Positions 16,371 through 26,175 of a DNA stretch of 64,000 bases are shown here, piece by piece (the first letter of the stretch is position 1; the number at the start of each line of letters is the position of its first letter). A model generated the notes under the pieces. That model did no database searches. It saw only the letters and a program-made list of their open reading frames with translations, and was not told where the DNA came from. The position numbers were made by a program, and so were the translations under genes. Origin of the DNA: Xanthomonas arboricola (GTDB lineage: Bacteria; Pseudomonadota; Gammaproteobacteria; Xanthomonadales; Xanthomonadaceae); assembly GCF_002940665.1 (NCBI RefSeq), contig NZ_MIGY01000004.1, positions 186,001 to 250,000 on the forward strand, given 5' to 3'.

Positions 16371-18584
16371 TCAATAGCGCCAACGCAACGACACGCTGAC
16401 AAACCGCGGCTCGCCGTAGTTCTGGTAATCCAGGTTGGCCCAGTAGGTCTTGTCGAAGGCATTGCGTACCGCCAGCGTGGCGGTCCATTGCTCGCTGATG
16501 CGGTAGTTGGCGTTGAAATGCACCAGCGCGTAGGGGTTCTGCACCACGGTCACCGGCGTGGTGGCGCCGGTGCCGTCGCCGGTGGGGCGCGCGATGTTGA
16601 AGCCGCGCACCGCGCTCTGCCAGCTGACCCCGCCGCCGATGCTCAGGCGCTCCCAGGCCCCGGGCAGGCGCAGCTGCGTGGACAGCTGCAGGTAATCCTC
16701 GGGCAGGTTGGCGTAGATCGCAGCGGTGGGCGGGCGCGTGACCTTGACATGGGTAAAGCCCGCATTGACGGTCCAGCCGGGCAGGATCTCGCCGTTGAAA
16801 TCCATTTCCCAGCCACGGCTCTTGGTGCCGTTGATGCCGATGTAGGCCGAATTGCCGTCCGGCAGCGAGGATTCCGGCTGGGTCATGTCGCGCACGGCGA
16901 AGTTGTCCTGCTTGGCCTCGAACACGGCGGCGGTGGCCATCGCACGGCCGTCGAGCAGCTGCGCCTTGACGCCGGCTTCCAGGTTGGAGCCTTCCACCGG
17001 GGCGAGCAGGTTGTTGTCCTTGTCGCGGTAATTCTGCGGGTTGAAGATTTCGGTGTAGCTGGCGTAGAGCGACACCTCCGGCACGATGTCGTAGACCAGT
17101 CCCACATACGGGGTGACTTCGTCGCTCACCTCGTACCGGCCGCTGGTGCCGGTGTAGGCGCCGCTGGCATTGAAGGCCTGGGTGCGGGTTTCCCAGGAGC
17201 TCAGGCGTGCGCCGGCGATCAGCGACAGCGGGTCGGCCAGGCGCAACCGGGTGGAGGCATACACACCACGCTGCGTGGTACGCGCCTCGCTGCGGCGGCC
17301 ATTGCGCGCATAGGTCACCTCGGGGATATCGCCATCCCAGTTGCGGATGTCGGGGATGAAATAGCAACGTTCGCTGCCGCAGGTGGACCAGTCGGCGGGA
17401 TAGGTCTGCGCGACGCCATAGGAGGTCGACTGCAGATCCTGCCAGCTGCCGCCGACCACCACATCGTGCTGGCGGCCGAACAACGAGAAACCGCCAGACA
17501 GGTACACGTCCACGCCATCGCGCGCGTCGCTGGTTTCGCCGGCAGCGGTGCGCAGGAACATGCCGCTGCCATCGGCGGCCGGATAACCGGTGCCGTAGAC
17601 GCGCAGGTTCTGCACATCGCCCTTGGTGTGCGCGTAGTTGACGCGCAGCAGCCAGTCCTCGCCGAAGCGCTGCTCCAGGTTGGCGAACGCGGTGCTGGTC
17701 TCGCGCTGCCAGCGGCTCCACTTGGGCGCCATGTTGGTCGAACGCGGCAGGTTGGCCGGCGAACCATCGGCGGCGAAGAACGGCACCGTGCCCCAGGTCG
17801 AGCCGACGGGGGTGTTGTCCTGGCGCTGATAGCCGACGGTGAGCGTGGTGCTGTCGGTCAGATCGCCTTCCAGCACCGCCATGCCCGACATCTTGTTGTC
17901 GTGGTAGCGGTCGTAGTAGTAGTCGCGGTCCTGCCAGGCGGCGACCACGCGGCTGCGCCAGCGCCCGTCTTCGGTCAGCGGCGCATTGACGTCGGCCTGC
18001 ATGCGGCGGAAATCCCAGGTGCCGGCGCTCACCGCAAACGAGGCATCGAAGTCCTTGCCCGGGCGCTTGCGCAGCAGGTTGACCGTGGCCGAGGGAATGC
18101 CGGCGCCGGTGAGCAGGCCGTTGGCGCCGCGGATCACCTCGATGCGGTCGTAGAAGACCGTGTCGTATTCCTGGTTGGTCGCACCGCTGTAGGTGGGCAG
18201 GCCATCGACCTGGAAGTCGGTGATCTGGAAGCCGCGTGCGAAATACAACGGGCGCTGGGTGTCGTAGAACGACACGTTGACGCCGGTGACGTTGCGCATC
18301 ACATCGTCGATGCTGAACAGCGATTGCTCTTCCAGCCGCTGCAGCCCGATCACGCTGACCGATTGCGGCGTTTCCTGCAGGGTCAGCGGCAGGCGCGTGG
18401 TGGTGGCCGGCTGTGCGCGGCTCACCGCGCCGTTGACGTTGACCTGGTCCAGCGTCTTGGCATTGCTTGCATCGGCGGCATCGGCGGCACGGGCAGCGCA
18501 GGGCGTCAGCGCCAACGCGCATAGCAAGGCAGCGGACAACGTGGCCAGGGGAGCGGAAATCGCGGGCATTGGAGGGTTTCTCAT
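16371..18584 (-). CDS. TonB-dependent siderophore receptor
   Basis: Outer-membrane beta-barrel importing a ferric siderophore with energy from TonB. About 737 residues. After the signal peptide (LLCALALTPCAARA) comes the plug domain: TLQETPQSVSVIGLQRLEEQ is the TonB-box/plug region typical of FpvA/FoxA/FhuE-type receptors, then DVMRNVTGVNV and VIRGANGLLTGAGIPSATVN. The barrel follows and ends in the classical aromatic C-terminus (SVSLRWRY). I chose the ATG at MRNPPMPAI, which gives the signal peptide its basic n-region; the next ATG is five codons on. The ligand cannot be deduced. No siderophore synthesis genes are nearby. Confidence 0.9.
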   Translation of the reverse strand: MRNPPMPAISAPLATLSAALLCALALTPCAARAADAADASNAKTLDQVNVNGAVSRAQPATTTRLPLTLQETPQSVSVIGLQRLEEQSLFSIDDVMRNVTGVNVSFYDTQRPLYFARGFQITDFQVDGLPTYSGATNQEYDTVFYDRIEVIRGANGLLTGAGIPSATVNLLRKRPGKDFDASFAVSAGTWDFRRMQADVNAPLTEDGRWRSRVVAAWQDRDYYYDRYHDNKMSGMAVLEGDLTDSTTLTVGYQRQDNTPVGSTWGTVPFFAADGSPANLPRSTNMAPKWSRWQRETSTAFANLEQRFGEDWLLRVNYAHTKGDVQNLRVYGTGYPAADGSGMFLRTAAGETSDARDGVDVYLSGGFSLFGRQHDVVVGGSWQDLQSTSYGVAQTYPADWSTCGSERCYFIPDIRNWDGDIPEVTYARNGRRSEARTTQRGVYASTRLRLADPLSLIAGARLSSWETRTQAFNASGAYTGTSGRYEVSDEVTPYVGLVYDIVPEVSLYASYTEIFNPQNYRDKDNNLLAPVEGSNLEAGVKAQLLDGRAMATAAVFEAKQDNFAVRDMTQPESSLPDGNSAYIGINGTKSRGWEMDFNGEILPGWTVNAGFTHVKVTRPPTAAIYANLPEDYLQLSTQLRLPGAWERLSIGGGVSWQSAVRGFNIARPTGDGTGATTPVTVVQNPYALVHFNANYRISEQWTATLAVRNAFDKTYWANLDYQNYGEPRFVSVSLRWRY

Positions 18585-18724
18585 CGATCGGTGCGGGACG
18601 CGTGGCGTCACGGGGAAGAAAAGCGCAGGCATGCGCGGCGCGTCCCACTCGGGCGACGAGCTGGCTGGCCCTGCAGGGCTGGCGGATCGGCGAGAAGACA
18701 TGCCGGACGCGGCCGGATGTTACG

Positions 18725-18746
18725 CAAATGTAAATCGTTATCGTTT
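18725..18746 (-). promoter_or_regulatory. Fur-box-like site upstream of the siderophore receptor
   Basis: On the receptor's strand the sequence reads AAACGATAACGATTTACATT, an AT-rich island in GC-rich DNA that matches much of the repeated NATWAT pattern of ferric uptake regulator boxes. It lies about 140 bases before the start codon. Repression by Fur-Fe is inferred from this match and from gene function. Confidence 0.5.
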
Positions 18747-18792
18747 GAGAGGCAAGTCACGCTGCGCGCGCCCTGCCTTGCATCCCGCCGGA

Positions 18793-19275
18793 TCAGCCCA
18801 GATGCGAGAGCGGCAGGCCTTCCGGCGCCTTCACCGTGCGCAGGACGAAACTGGAATTGACGTCGGACACGCCGGTCGCATTGAGCAGGCGGTCGAGCAG
18901 GAAGCGCGAGAAATGCTCCAGATCGCGCACCTGCACCTGCAGCAGGTAATCCATGTCGCCGGTGAGCGCCCAGCAGGCCACCACCTCGTCCCAGCCGCGC
19001 ACGCCATCGGCGAAATGTTCGATATCGGCCTGGCCGTGCTGCTCCAGCTGCACCCGCACGAAGGCCTGCAGCCCCAGCCCCAGCGCCTTGGCATCCAGGC
19101 GCGCGCCGTAGCCGGCGATGATGCCGACCGCCTCCAGCCGCTGGGTGCGGCGCAGGCAGGCCGAGGCCGACAGATTGACCTGCACCGCCAGCTCCGCATT
19201 GCTGCTGCGGCCCTGCGTCTGCAGCAGGGCGAGCAGGCGCAGATCGGTGCGGTCCAGGGCGATTGGCTGGTCCAT
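18793..19275 (-). CDS. Lrp/AsnC-family transcriptional regulator
   Basis: About 160 residues: N-terminal helix-turn-helix (RTDLRLLALLQTQGRSSNAELAVQVNLSASACLRRTQRLE) and C-terminal RAM ligand-binding domain (VRVQLEQHGQADIEHFADGV, CWALTGDMDYLLQVQVRDLEHFSRFL). Start at MDQPIALDRTDLRL. It is divergent from phhA across a 127-base region with a strong inverted-repeat operator, so it most likely controls phenylalanine hydroxylation in response to an aromatic amino acid and regulates itself. This regulator class is usual next to amino-acid catabolic genes; the ligand is inference. Confidence 0.87.
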   Translation of the reverse strand: MDQPIALDRTDLRLLALLQTQGRSSNAELAVQVNLSASACLRRTQRLEAVGIIAGYGARLDAKALGLGLQAFVRVQLEQHGQADIEHFADGVRGWDEVVACWALTGDMDYLLQVQVRDLEHFSRFLLDRLLNATGVSDVNSSFVLRTVKAPEGLPLSHLG

Positions 19276-19303
19276 ATGTTGCGCAGCAGCAGAGGAAGAC
19301 GCA

Positions 19304-19355
19304 CGAATCTTGCGCCTGCAAACACTGGACACGCAAGATTCGCAATCCCGTTGCG
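19304..19355. promoter_or_regulatory. inverted-repeat operator between lrp-type gene and phhA
   Basis: CGAATCTTGCG and its exact reverse complement CGCAAGATTCG are separated by 17 bases (centre to centre 28, close to three helical turns). The right arm runs straight into a second inverted repeat, CGCAA-TCCCG-TTGCG, which adds a third half-site. This phased arrangement is what octameric or tetrameric Lrp/AsnC proteins bind. Confidence 0.7.
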
Positions 19356-19402
19356 CGGCCGTCGGGCTAAGGTGAGCGCTGATCATCGGGAACTGCCGCC
19401 GC

Positions 19403-20293
19403 ATGAACATCGCACCGCAACGCGTCGAGAATCAGCTCACCGACAAGGGCTATGTGCCGGTCTACACCACCGCCGTGGTCGAGCAGCCGTGGGATGGCTA
19501 CAGCGCCGACGACCACGCCACCTGGGGCACCCTGTATCGCCGCCAGCGCGCGCTGCTGGTGGGGCGCGCCTGCGACGAGTTCCTGCAGGCGCAGGATGCG
19601 ATGGGCATGGGCGAGACCCACGTTCCGCGATTCGATGCGCTCAATACGGTGCTGCAGGCGGCCACCGGCTGGACCCTGGTCGGCGTGCAGGGCCTGCTGC
19701 CGGAGCTGGATTTCTTCGAGCATCTGGCCAACAGGCGCTTCCCGGTGACATGGTGGATCCGCCGCCCCGATCAGATCGACTACATCGCCGAACCGGACCT
19801 GTTCCATGACCTGTTCGGGCACGTGCCGCTGCTGATGAATCCGCTGTTTGCCGACTTCATGCAGGCCTACGGCCGTGGCGGGGTCAAGGCGCACGGCATC
19901 GGCGCGGACGCGCTGCAGAATCTCACCCGCCTGTATTGGTACACGGTCGAATTCGGCCTTATCGCCACGCCGCAGGGGCTGCGCATCTTTGGCGCCGGCA
20001 TCGTGTCGTCCAAGGGCGAATCGCTGCATTCGCTGGAATCGCCGGTGCCCAACCGGATCGGCTTCGACCTGCAGCGCATCATGCGCACGCGCTACCGCAT
20101 CGATAGCTTCCAGAAGACCTATTTCGTCATCGACAGCTTTGCCCAATTGATGCACGCCACCGCGCCGGATTTCACCCCGATCTATGCCGATCTTGCGCAG
20201 CAGGCGCAGGTGCCGGCCGGCGACGTGCTGGACACCGATCAGGTTCTTCAGCGCGGCAGTGGCGACGGCTGGAGTCGCGACGGCGACGTGTGA
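19403..20293 (+). CDS. phhA: phenylalanine 4-monooxygenase
   Basis: Hydroxylates phenylalanine to tyrosine with O2 and a tetrahydropterin, in the cytoplasm. 296 residues, the normal bacterial length without a regulatory ACT domain. The iron site is complete: two His in EPDLFHDLFGHVPLL and the Glu of LYWYTVEFGLI. Other family segments: WGTLYRRQRALL, FPVTWWIRRPDQIDYIAEPD, SSKGESLHSL. It supplies tyrosine and opens homogentisate-type degradation of phenylalanine. No pterin-recycling gene (phhB) adjoins it. Start ATG at MNIAPQRVENQL. Confidence 0.93.
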   Translation: MNIAPQRVENQLTDKGYVPVYTTAVVEQPWDGYSADDHATWGTLYRRQRALLVGRACDEFLQAQDAMGMGETHVPRFDALNTVLQAATGWTLVGVQGLLPELDFFEHLANRRFPVTWWIRRPDQIDYIAEPDLFHDLFGHVPLLMNPLFADFMQAYGRGGVKAHGIGADALQNLTRLYWYTVEFGLIATPQGLRIFGAGIVSSKGESLHSLESPVPNRIGFDLQRIMRTRYRIDSFQKTYFVIDSFAQLMHATAPDFTPIYADLAQQAQVPAGDVLDTDQVLQRGSGDGWSRDGDV

Positions 20294-20435
20294 GGGGTGC
20301 GTGGGACGGCGCTGGATCGCGTCGATCCAGGATCGGCGCGCGAGCGCAGCTGCCTCACCGCCGCATCCGCTGCACCGACTCGACACCACCGCCGACGCGC
20401 ACTATGGTCAAACCTCCCCACACCGCCTTCGCTCA

Positions 20436-21080
20436 ATGGACCTGACGCAGCTTCGCATCCGGCGCTTGGAGCTGGACGACACCCGCCTGCTGTTCACCCT
20501 GGTCAACGGCATCCGCATCGACGAGCCGATCCAGGCGCATCGGTTGTTGTTGAAGGCATCGCCGCCGCTGCGCGCGCAATGGCAGCTCACCGACGACGGC
20601 TTCGGGGTGAACTGGCCGGCAGTGGCGCCGCCCACGGCAGAGGGGCTGCTCAACATGCCCGAATTGCTGTGGCGCCGTCGCAGCGCACGGGTGCAAGCCA
20701 AACTGACCGCGCTGCGCGGACGCATGGATGCCTTGTCGCCGGGCGAGCGCGAGCTGGTGGCATTGGCGCGGCTGGATGCGGACATGAGCGAGAGCGGCTA
20801 TGCACGCTATTTCGACCGCTGGGATGCCGCCACCCGGCGTGACGCAGTGCAGGGACTGGGCGCGATGGGTGCGGCGCAGGCGCGCCAGGCGATCGAAGGC
20901 CTGGGCGCGGTGTTCGAACGCCTGGAAGAAGATCCCAACCTGCTCAGCATCGAAGACATCCTCGATGCGATGAGCGAGACCGACCGCCAGCGCGTGGAGG
21001 GTTGGGAAGAGGTCTACTACCGCCGCTCCGGCGAACTGACCCGGCTGGGGCTGAATCACTACGGGATCGACAAGGCGTAA
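20436..21080 (+). CDS. DUF2442-like protein with DMP19-like C-terminal domain
   Basis: A 214-residue cytoplasmic protein of unknown function. The first ~85 residues (IRRLELDDTRLLFTLVNGIRI, LTDDGFGVNWPAV, LNMPELLWRRR) match the DUF2442 pattern, a small domain often found beside toxin-antitoxin and mobile genes. The second half is helical, with ELVALARLDADMSESGYARYFDRWD resembling DUF4375/DMP19, a fold compared with DNA mimics. Start set at MDLTQLRIRRLE; upstream sequence is not coding-like. Tail-to-tail overlap (22 bases) with the acetylesterase gene. Confidence 0.65.
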   Translation: MDLTQLRIRRLELDDTRLLFTLVNGIRIDEPIQAHRLLLKASPPLRAQWQLTDDGFGVNWPAVAPPTAEGLLNMPELLWRRRSARVQAKLTALRGRMDALSPGERELVALARLDADMSESGYARYFDRWDAATRRDAVQGLGAMGAAQARQAIEGLGAVFERLEEDPNLLSIEDILDAMSETDRQRVEGWEEVYYRRSGELTRLGLNHYGIDKA

Positions 21081-21916
21081 GGAGGCGGGCGCCCGCTGCC
21101 GGACAGGCGCGGGCGTGCGAGATCGCGTTCGTGCACCACCAGCGAGGGATGCGCCTGCGCCGCGCGTTGGGCGGCGGTGTCGGCGGCTGCGCCGCAATCG
21201 GCATCGCGGCGCAGCTGTGGCGTGAGATCGGGTTGCAGCTGCACCCAGCCATGCACGACCAGGCACGCCACGGCGGAGGCGCCGGCGCGGCTGAAGTGGG
21301 TGCCGTCGGCCTTGCCTTGCTCGGGGACGAACAGGAAATACGGTCTGGCCGCCTGTTCGCCGAGGGCACGGATCCAGTCGCTGGAACTGGCATTGAGATC
21401 GATCAGGCCAACGTGTTCCTGCGTGGCGAGTTGCTGCATGGCCAGGGTGTAGCGGCCGTGGGTGTCGAGCAGCGCACCGAAGTCGTAGAGCAGACGTGCA
21501 GCAGGCGTGATCAGGATCGGCGTGGCGCCCTTGCCGCGCGCGGCGGCGATATAGCGGCGCAGGAACTGCTGATAGTCGCCTTGCGCATCGGTGTAGCGGC
21601 TGGGATCTTCGTGTTTGGCGTCGTTGTGGCCGAACTGGATCAGCAGGATGTCGCCGCGTTGCAGTTCGCCGGCGATGGCGTCCAGGCGCCCTTCGGCGAT
21701 GAAGCTGCGGGTGCTGCGGCCGCCCTTGGCGTGATTGCGCACCTGCCATTGCGCCGGGTCGAACCACTCCTGCAGCACCTGGCCCCAGCCGGCCTGCGGG
21801 GCGCGCTCGGCGCCGTAGTCGGCGGCGGTGGAATCGCCGGCGATGAAGATGCGTTGTGGGTCGGCACGGGCATTATTTGCGCAGAGCAGCAGCAATGCGA
21901 ACAGCAGCAGACGCAT
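21059..21916 (-). CDS. SGNH rhamnogalacturonan acetylesterase, CE12-like (copy 1)
   Basis: Secreted esterase that removes acetyl groups from rhamnogalacturonan so lyases and glycosidases can act. Signal peptide MRLLLFALLLLCANNARA; then the four SGNH blocks: GDSTAADYG (Ser), GGRSTRSF (Gly), FGHNDAKHED (Asn) and DGTHFSRAG (Asp/His). 285 residues. The ATG has GGAG six bases upstream. First gene of the pectin-utilisation region; a second, divergent member of the family lies about 13 kb away. The far C-terminus (ERDLARPRLSGSG) is low-complexity. Confidence 0.88.
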   Translation of the reverse strand: MRLLLFALLLLCANNARADPQRIFIAGDSTAADYGAERAPQAGWGQVLQEWFDPAQWQVRNHAKGGRSTRSFIAEGRLDAIAGELQRGDILLIQFGHNDAKHEDPSRYTDAQGDYQQFLRRYIAAARGKGATPILITPAARLLYDFGALLDTHGRYTLAMQQLATQEHVGLIDLNASSSDWIRALGEQAARPYFLFVPEQGKADGTHFSRAGASAVACLVVHGWVQLQPDLTPQLRRDADCGAAADTAAQRAAQAHPSLVVHERDLARPRLSGSGRPPPYALSIP

Positions 21917-21956
21917 GGTGGGCTCCGGTAAAAATGCTGAGTGCGCGACGCTGTTT

Positions 21957-21998
21957 CCTTCTCCCATCGGGAGAAGGTGCCCGAAGGGCGGATGAGGG
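21957..21998. repeat. CCTTxTCCC...GGGAGAAGG intergenic repeat, copy 2
   Basis: CCTTCTCCCATCGGGAGAAGG forms a short hairpin, followed by TGCCCGAAGGGCGGATGAGGG. It lies just upstream of the first acetylesterase gene. I see no gene in the remaining ~190 bases to the next coding region. Confidence 0.75.
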
Positions 21999-22192
21999 TA
22001 CGGCGGCATAGAAAATGTTGGACGGCCGTACTGTCGTCTCAAGCCTTTCAAGCCTCCCCGTTTAGGCCAGCTGTCTTCCGCCGTAGCCTCACTCCAACCC
22101 CGGCCCGCGCTGGCAGCGCGGGCTCCAAGGCACGCGCGCCAGTTGCGCGCAAACAGTGACCTCTCACCCCGCGGGAGGAGGGCTTTAGGCAG

Positions 22193-22855
22193 TTACGCTG
22201 CTGCGGCGGCGGCTTCGGGCTTGCCCAGCACGCCGGCGACGAAGGCGCGGATCTCGGCGTCCTGGGCATTGTCGAAGAAGCACTGCTGGAAACGCTCGCC
22301 GCCCACGGCCTGCTTGATCAGCTCCGGGTCGATGGCGCGCAGGCCGTCCAGGTAGGACTTGGCGGTGGCCTGCTTGAGCTGGGTCAGGATGCCGGCGTTG
22401 GCGGCCTGCGATTCGCGACGCTCGGCCGGGTAGCCCATGCCACGCTCGCCGCTGAAGGCCTTTTCGAAGATGTAGCGCACGTTGATTTCCGCGCCCCAGC
22501 CGTAGCCCTTGGCGAACGCCAGCGACAGCGCGTTGCCGTTGTTGACCTGGGCGAACAGGTAGGCGTCGGTCGGCTCGATGCAATAGCCGCAGAACACGCC
22601 CGGATGCGCATTGAGCGACATCATCGCGCCCTGGCCGGTGCCGCAGCCGGCGACGACGAAGTCCACGGCCTTGGAGTTCAGCAGCAGGCTGGCGACGATG
22701 CCCAGGTGGATGTAGGTCAGGCGGTGGTCGTTGTCGCCGTCCATGCCGACGTTGAAGACGCTGTGGCCCTGCTCGCCGGCGACGTCGTTGAGCTGCTGCA
22801 GGATCACCGGGTTCTTGCCGGCCTGACTGAACTCATTCATGAGTGCGATTTTCAT
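22193..22855 (-). CDS. RpiB/LacA/LacB-family isomerase, candidate DhuI-like uronate isomerase
   Basis: A 220-residue sugar isomerase. RpiB-family features: MKIALMNEFSQAGKNPVIL at the N-terminus and the active-site loop VVAGCGTGQGAMMSLN with its Cys, then GVFCGYCIEPTDAYLFAQVNNGNALSLAF. RpiB proteins interconvert ribose- and ribulose-5-phosphate, but streptococcal DhuI, a family member, isomerises 4-deoxy-L-threo-5-hexosulose uronate, the same substrate as KduI. Lying beside kduD and kduI in a pectin locus, it more probably acts on a uronate-derived sugar than in the pentose phosphate pathway. GGAG precedes the ATG. The specific reaction is inference. Confidence 0.75.
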   Translation of the reverse strand: MKIALMNEFSQAGKNPVILQQLNDVAGEQGHSVFNVGMDGDNDHRLTYIHLGIVASLLLNSKAVDFVVAGCGTGQGAMMSLNAHPGVFCGYCIEPTDAYLFAQVNNGNALSLAFAKGYGWGAEINVRYIFEKAFSGERGMGYPAERRESQAANAGILTQLKQATAKSYLDGLRAIDPELIKQAVGGERFQQCFFDNAQDAEIRAFVAGVLGKPEAAAAAA

Positions 22856-23029
22856 GGGGATGCTCCGATTGGTTTGGGGACGTTGTTTTGAATGTGGAAT
22901 GTGGTGACTGCGCGCGTCTGGGTGCTGTCTTGATTCGCTTTTCAGGTGCCTTATCCGTGAGGGATCAAGGCTCTGTAGAAACGTTGCCGGGTATGCAGCG
23001 CACGTTTGCCTGATGCGCGTGCTCGCCGG

Positions 23030-23071
23030 CCCTCATCGGCCCTTCGGGCACCTTCTCCCGGAGGGAGAAGG
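23030..23071. repeat. CCTTxTCCC...GGGAGAAGG intergenic repeat, copy 3 (reverse orientation)
   Basis: CCCTCATC, GGCCCTTCGGGCA, then CCTTCTCCCGGAGGGAGAAG-G: the same element as copies 1, 2 and 4, inverted, just downstream of kduD, where it may also terminate transcription. Confidence 0.75.
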
Positions 23072-23088
23072 CACCGCGTGGGTTTGAC

Positions 23089-23844
23089 TCAGCGTGCCAG
23101 CCAGCCGCCGTCGACCGGGATGATGGCGCCGTTGACGTAATCCGAGGCGCTGCTGGCCAGGAACACCGCGGTGCCGCCCAGGTCGGCCGGCACGCCCCAG
23201 CGCGCGGCCGGGATGCGGTCCAGGATGGCCTTGTTGCGGTCCTGGTCGGCACGCAGCTGGGCGGTGTTGTCGGTGGCCATGTAGCCGGGCGCGATGGCAT
23301 TGGTGGTCACGCCCTTGCTGGCCCATTCGTTGGCCAGCAGGCGGGTGATGCCGGCGATGCCGGACTTGCTGGCGGTGTAGGACGGCACGCGGATGCCGCC
23401 CTGGAACGACAGCATCGAGGCGATGTTGATGATCTTGCCGCTGCCCTGGGCGATGAAATGGCGGCCGGCGGCCTGCGCCATGAAGAAGGCCGATTTCAGA
23501 TTGACGTTCATCACGTCGTCCCAATCCTGCTCGCTGAAATCCACCGCGTCTGTGCGGCGGATCAGGCCGGCGTTGTTGACCAGGATGTCCAGGCGACCCA
23601 GGCCGTCCAGCGTTTCCTTGAGGATGCGCTGCACCGGTTCGACGCTGATCAGGTTGGCCTGGATCGCGACGAAGCGGCGGCCCAGGCCCTTGACCAGTTC
23701 TTCGGTCTCGGTCGGCGCCTGGATGCCGGCAGCGGCGATGTCGGCGCCGGACTGTGCCAGTGCCAGCGCGATGCCCTGGCCCAGGCCCGTGTTGGCACCG
23801 GTGACCAGTGCGACCTTGCCTTCGAGACTGAACGGATTGCTCAT
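23089..23844 (-). CDS. kduD: 2-dehydro-3-deoxy-D-gluconate / 2-deoxy-D-gluconate 3-dehydrogenase
   Basis: Short-chain dehydrogenase that reduces 2,5-diketo-3-deoxygluconate to KDG, the step after KduI in unsaturated-galacturonate catabolism. 251 residues: cofactor motif TGANTGLGQG, NNAG (LVNNAGLIRRT), catalytic Ser in IASMLSFQGG and YxxxK in PSYTASKSG. The C-terminal PVDGGWLAR is typical of KduD. AGGAG lies about 10 bases before the ATG. Same strand as kduI, with 146 bases between, which is long for an operon and may hold its own promoter. Confidence 0.9.
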   Translation of the reverse strand: MSNPFSLEGKVALVTGANTGLGQGIALALAQSGADIAAAGIQAPTETEELVKGLGRRFVAIQANLISVEPVQRILKETLDGLGRLDILVNNAGLIRRTDAVDFSEQDWDDVMNVNLKSAFFMAQAAGRHFIAQGSGKIINIASMLSFQGGIRVPSYTASKSGIAGITRLLANEWASKGVTTNAIAPGYMATDNTAQLRADQDRNKAILDRIPAARWGVPADLGGTAVFLASSASDYVNGAIIPVDGGWLAR

Positions 23845-23990
23845 TACCTTATCGCTCCTGCTGGATGTGCCACGTTGGATGAGTGCGTGCGTCCGCGCGA
23901 TGCGCGGCCGCTGGCATGGGGTGGATCTGGCGCGTTGATCGGGCTGTCGCATCGACGCGGTGAGTGCGGTGCTGCCCGGCACGCATGGGG

Positions 23991-24924
<934 letters not shown>

Positions 24925-24960
24925 CGCAGTGCACGATAGCCGCATGGCGGCGTGGGAATT

Positions 24961-25004
24961 CTTTCTCCCGTCGGGAGAAGGTGGCGCGTAGCGCCGGATG
25001 AGGG
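24961..25004. repeat. CCTTxTCCC...GGGAGAAGG intergenic repeat, copy 4
   Basis: CTTTCTCCCGTCGGGAGAAG-G, then TGGCGCGTAGCGCCGGATGA-GGG, between kduI and the LacI gene. Nearly identical to copy 1. Confidence 0.75.
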
Positions 25005-25116
25005 TGCGCCTCAGGCGATTGCCACTGCCTGCCATGATCAACGCGTCGCCACGCGCCGTCACAAGCGACTCGCCAGCGCCTTGCCTGGCGTCCCCTTGCC
25101 CGGGCTTCGACCTCGC

Positions 25117-26175
25117 TCAATCTTCCGGCGGTTGGCAGGAGTCGCGCACGATCAGGTGCGGGCGCACGCTTGCGGTGGGTAGTTGCGGGGCGTTGTCGGG
25201 CTGGATCAGCATCGCCGCGGCGGTGCGGCCGGTGTCGCGGGTGTGGCGGCGCACCGAGGTCAGCGGCGGCCACAGGCGGGAGGCCAGCGAGCTGTCGTCG
25301 TAGCCGATCACCGACAGCTGGCGCGGGATGTTGATGCCGGCGCGTAGCGCGACCTTGTAGATACCGGCCGCCATTTCGTCGTTACCGGTGAAGATGGCGG
25401 TGGGGCGTTTCTTGCCCAGCAGCAGTTTTTCGGCCGCGGCCACGCCCGATTCGAAGGTGTAGCCGGCTTCGACGATGCGCTCGGGCGGCAGTTCGATGCC
25501 GCGCCGGGTCAGCGCGTCGGCAAAGCCGGAGGTGCGCTCGATCGAGGAGCGGTAGGCGCTGGGGCCGGTGACCAGGGCGATGTCGCGGTGGCCGAGCGAG
25601 AGCAGGTAGTCGGCGGCCTCGGCGGCGCCGTCGCGGTCGTGGGTGATCACCGTCTGCGAGGTGGTGTCCAGCGCGACCGAGGCGATGCGGGTGTAGCGGC
25701 AGCCGATCTCGGCCAGCATGTCGGCCAGCGCCTGGTCTTCGGAGGCGCGTGGGACCAGGATCACCCCGTGCAGCTTCTGCGCCTGGGCGAAGCGGCGCAC
25801 GCCTTCAATGTAGCCGGGGCTGCGGCTGTCGCAGGGGTGTACCACCAGCTCGAAGCTGGAGCCGCGCAGCGCGTCCAGCGCGCCGTACTGCATGTCCACG
25901 ATGTATTGCGCGGTGGGGTTGTCGTAGACCATGCCGATCAGGAACGAGCGCCGGAACGCCAGCCCGCGCGCGAGCGGGTCGGGGGCGTAGCCGACCTCGC
26001 GCATCAGCGCCTCGACCTTCTCGCGGGTGTCCTGCCGCACCAGCGGCGAGTTGTTGATGATCCGCGAGACGGTCTTCTTGGAGACTCCGGACATCCGGGC
26101 GATGTCGTTGATCGTGGCTACCTTGCCCTTCGGCAGGCCAGGCATTCCCTCTTCGGGCATCTTGCGGGCGGGCAT
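25117..26175 (-). CDS. LacI-family regulator of the pectin/hexuronate locus
   Basis: About 352 residues. Helix-turn-helix TINDIARMSGVSKKTVSRIINNSPLVR with the hinge ALMREVGYAPDPLARGLA, then a periplasmic-binding-protein-like effector domain (LIGMVYDNPTAQYIVDMQYGAL, GHRDIALVTGPSAYRSS, TAIFTGNDEMAAGIYKVAL, SVIGYDDSSLASRLWPPLTSV). Such regulators repress uronate genes until an intermediate such as KDG binds. Encoded between kduI and the GH43 gene, it is the obvious candidate to bind the two shared operators. The N-terminal start is loose: MPARKMPEEG... has no clear ribosome site, and inner ATGs exist. Confidence 0.87.
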   Translation of the reverse strand: MPARKMPEEGMPGLPKGKVATINDIARMSGVSKKTVSRIINNSPLVRQDTREKVEALMREVGYAPDPLARGLAFRRSFLIGMVYDNPTAQYIVDMQYGALDALRGSSFELVVHPCDSRSPGYIEGVRRFAQAQKLHGVILVPRASEDQALADMLAEIGCRYTRIASVALDTTSQTVITHDRDGAAEAADYLLSLGHRDIALVTGPSAYRSSIERTSGFADALTRRGIELPPERIVEAGYTFESGVAAAEKLLLGKKRPTAIFTGNDEMAAGIYKVALRAGINIPRQLSVIGYDDSSLASRLWPPLTSVRRHTRDTGRTAAAMLIQPDNAPQLPTASVRPHLIVRDSCQPPED

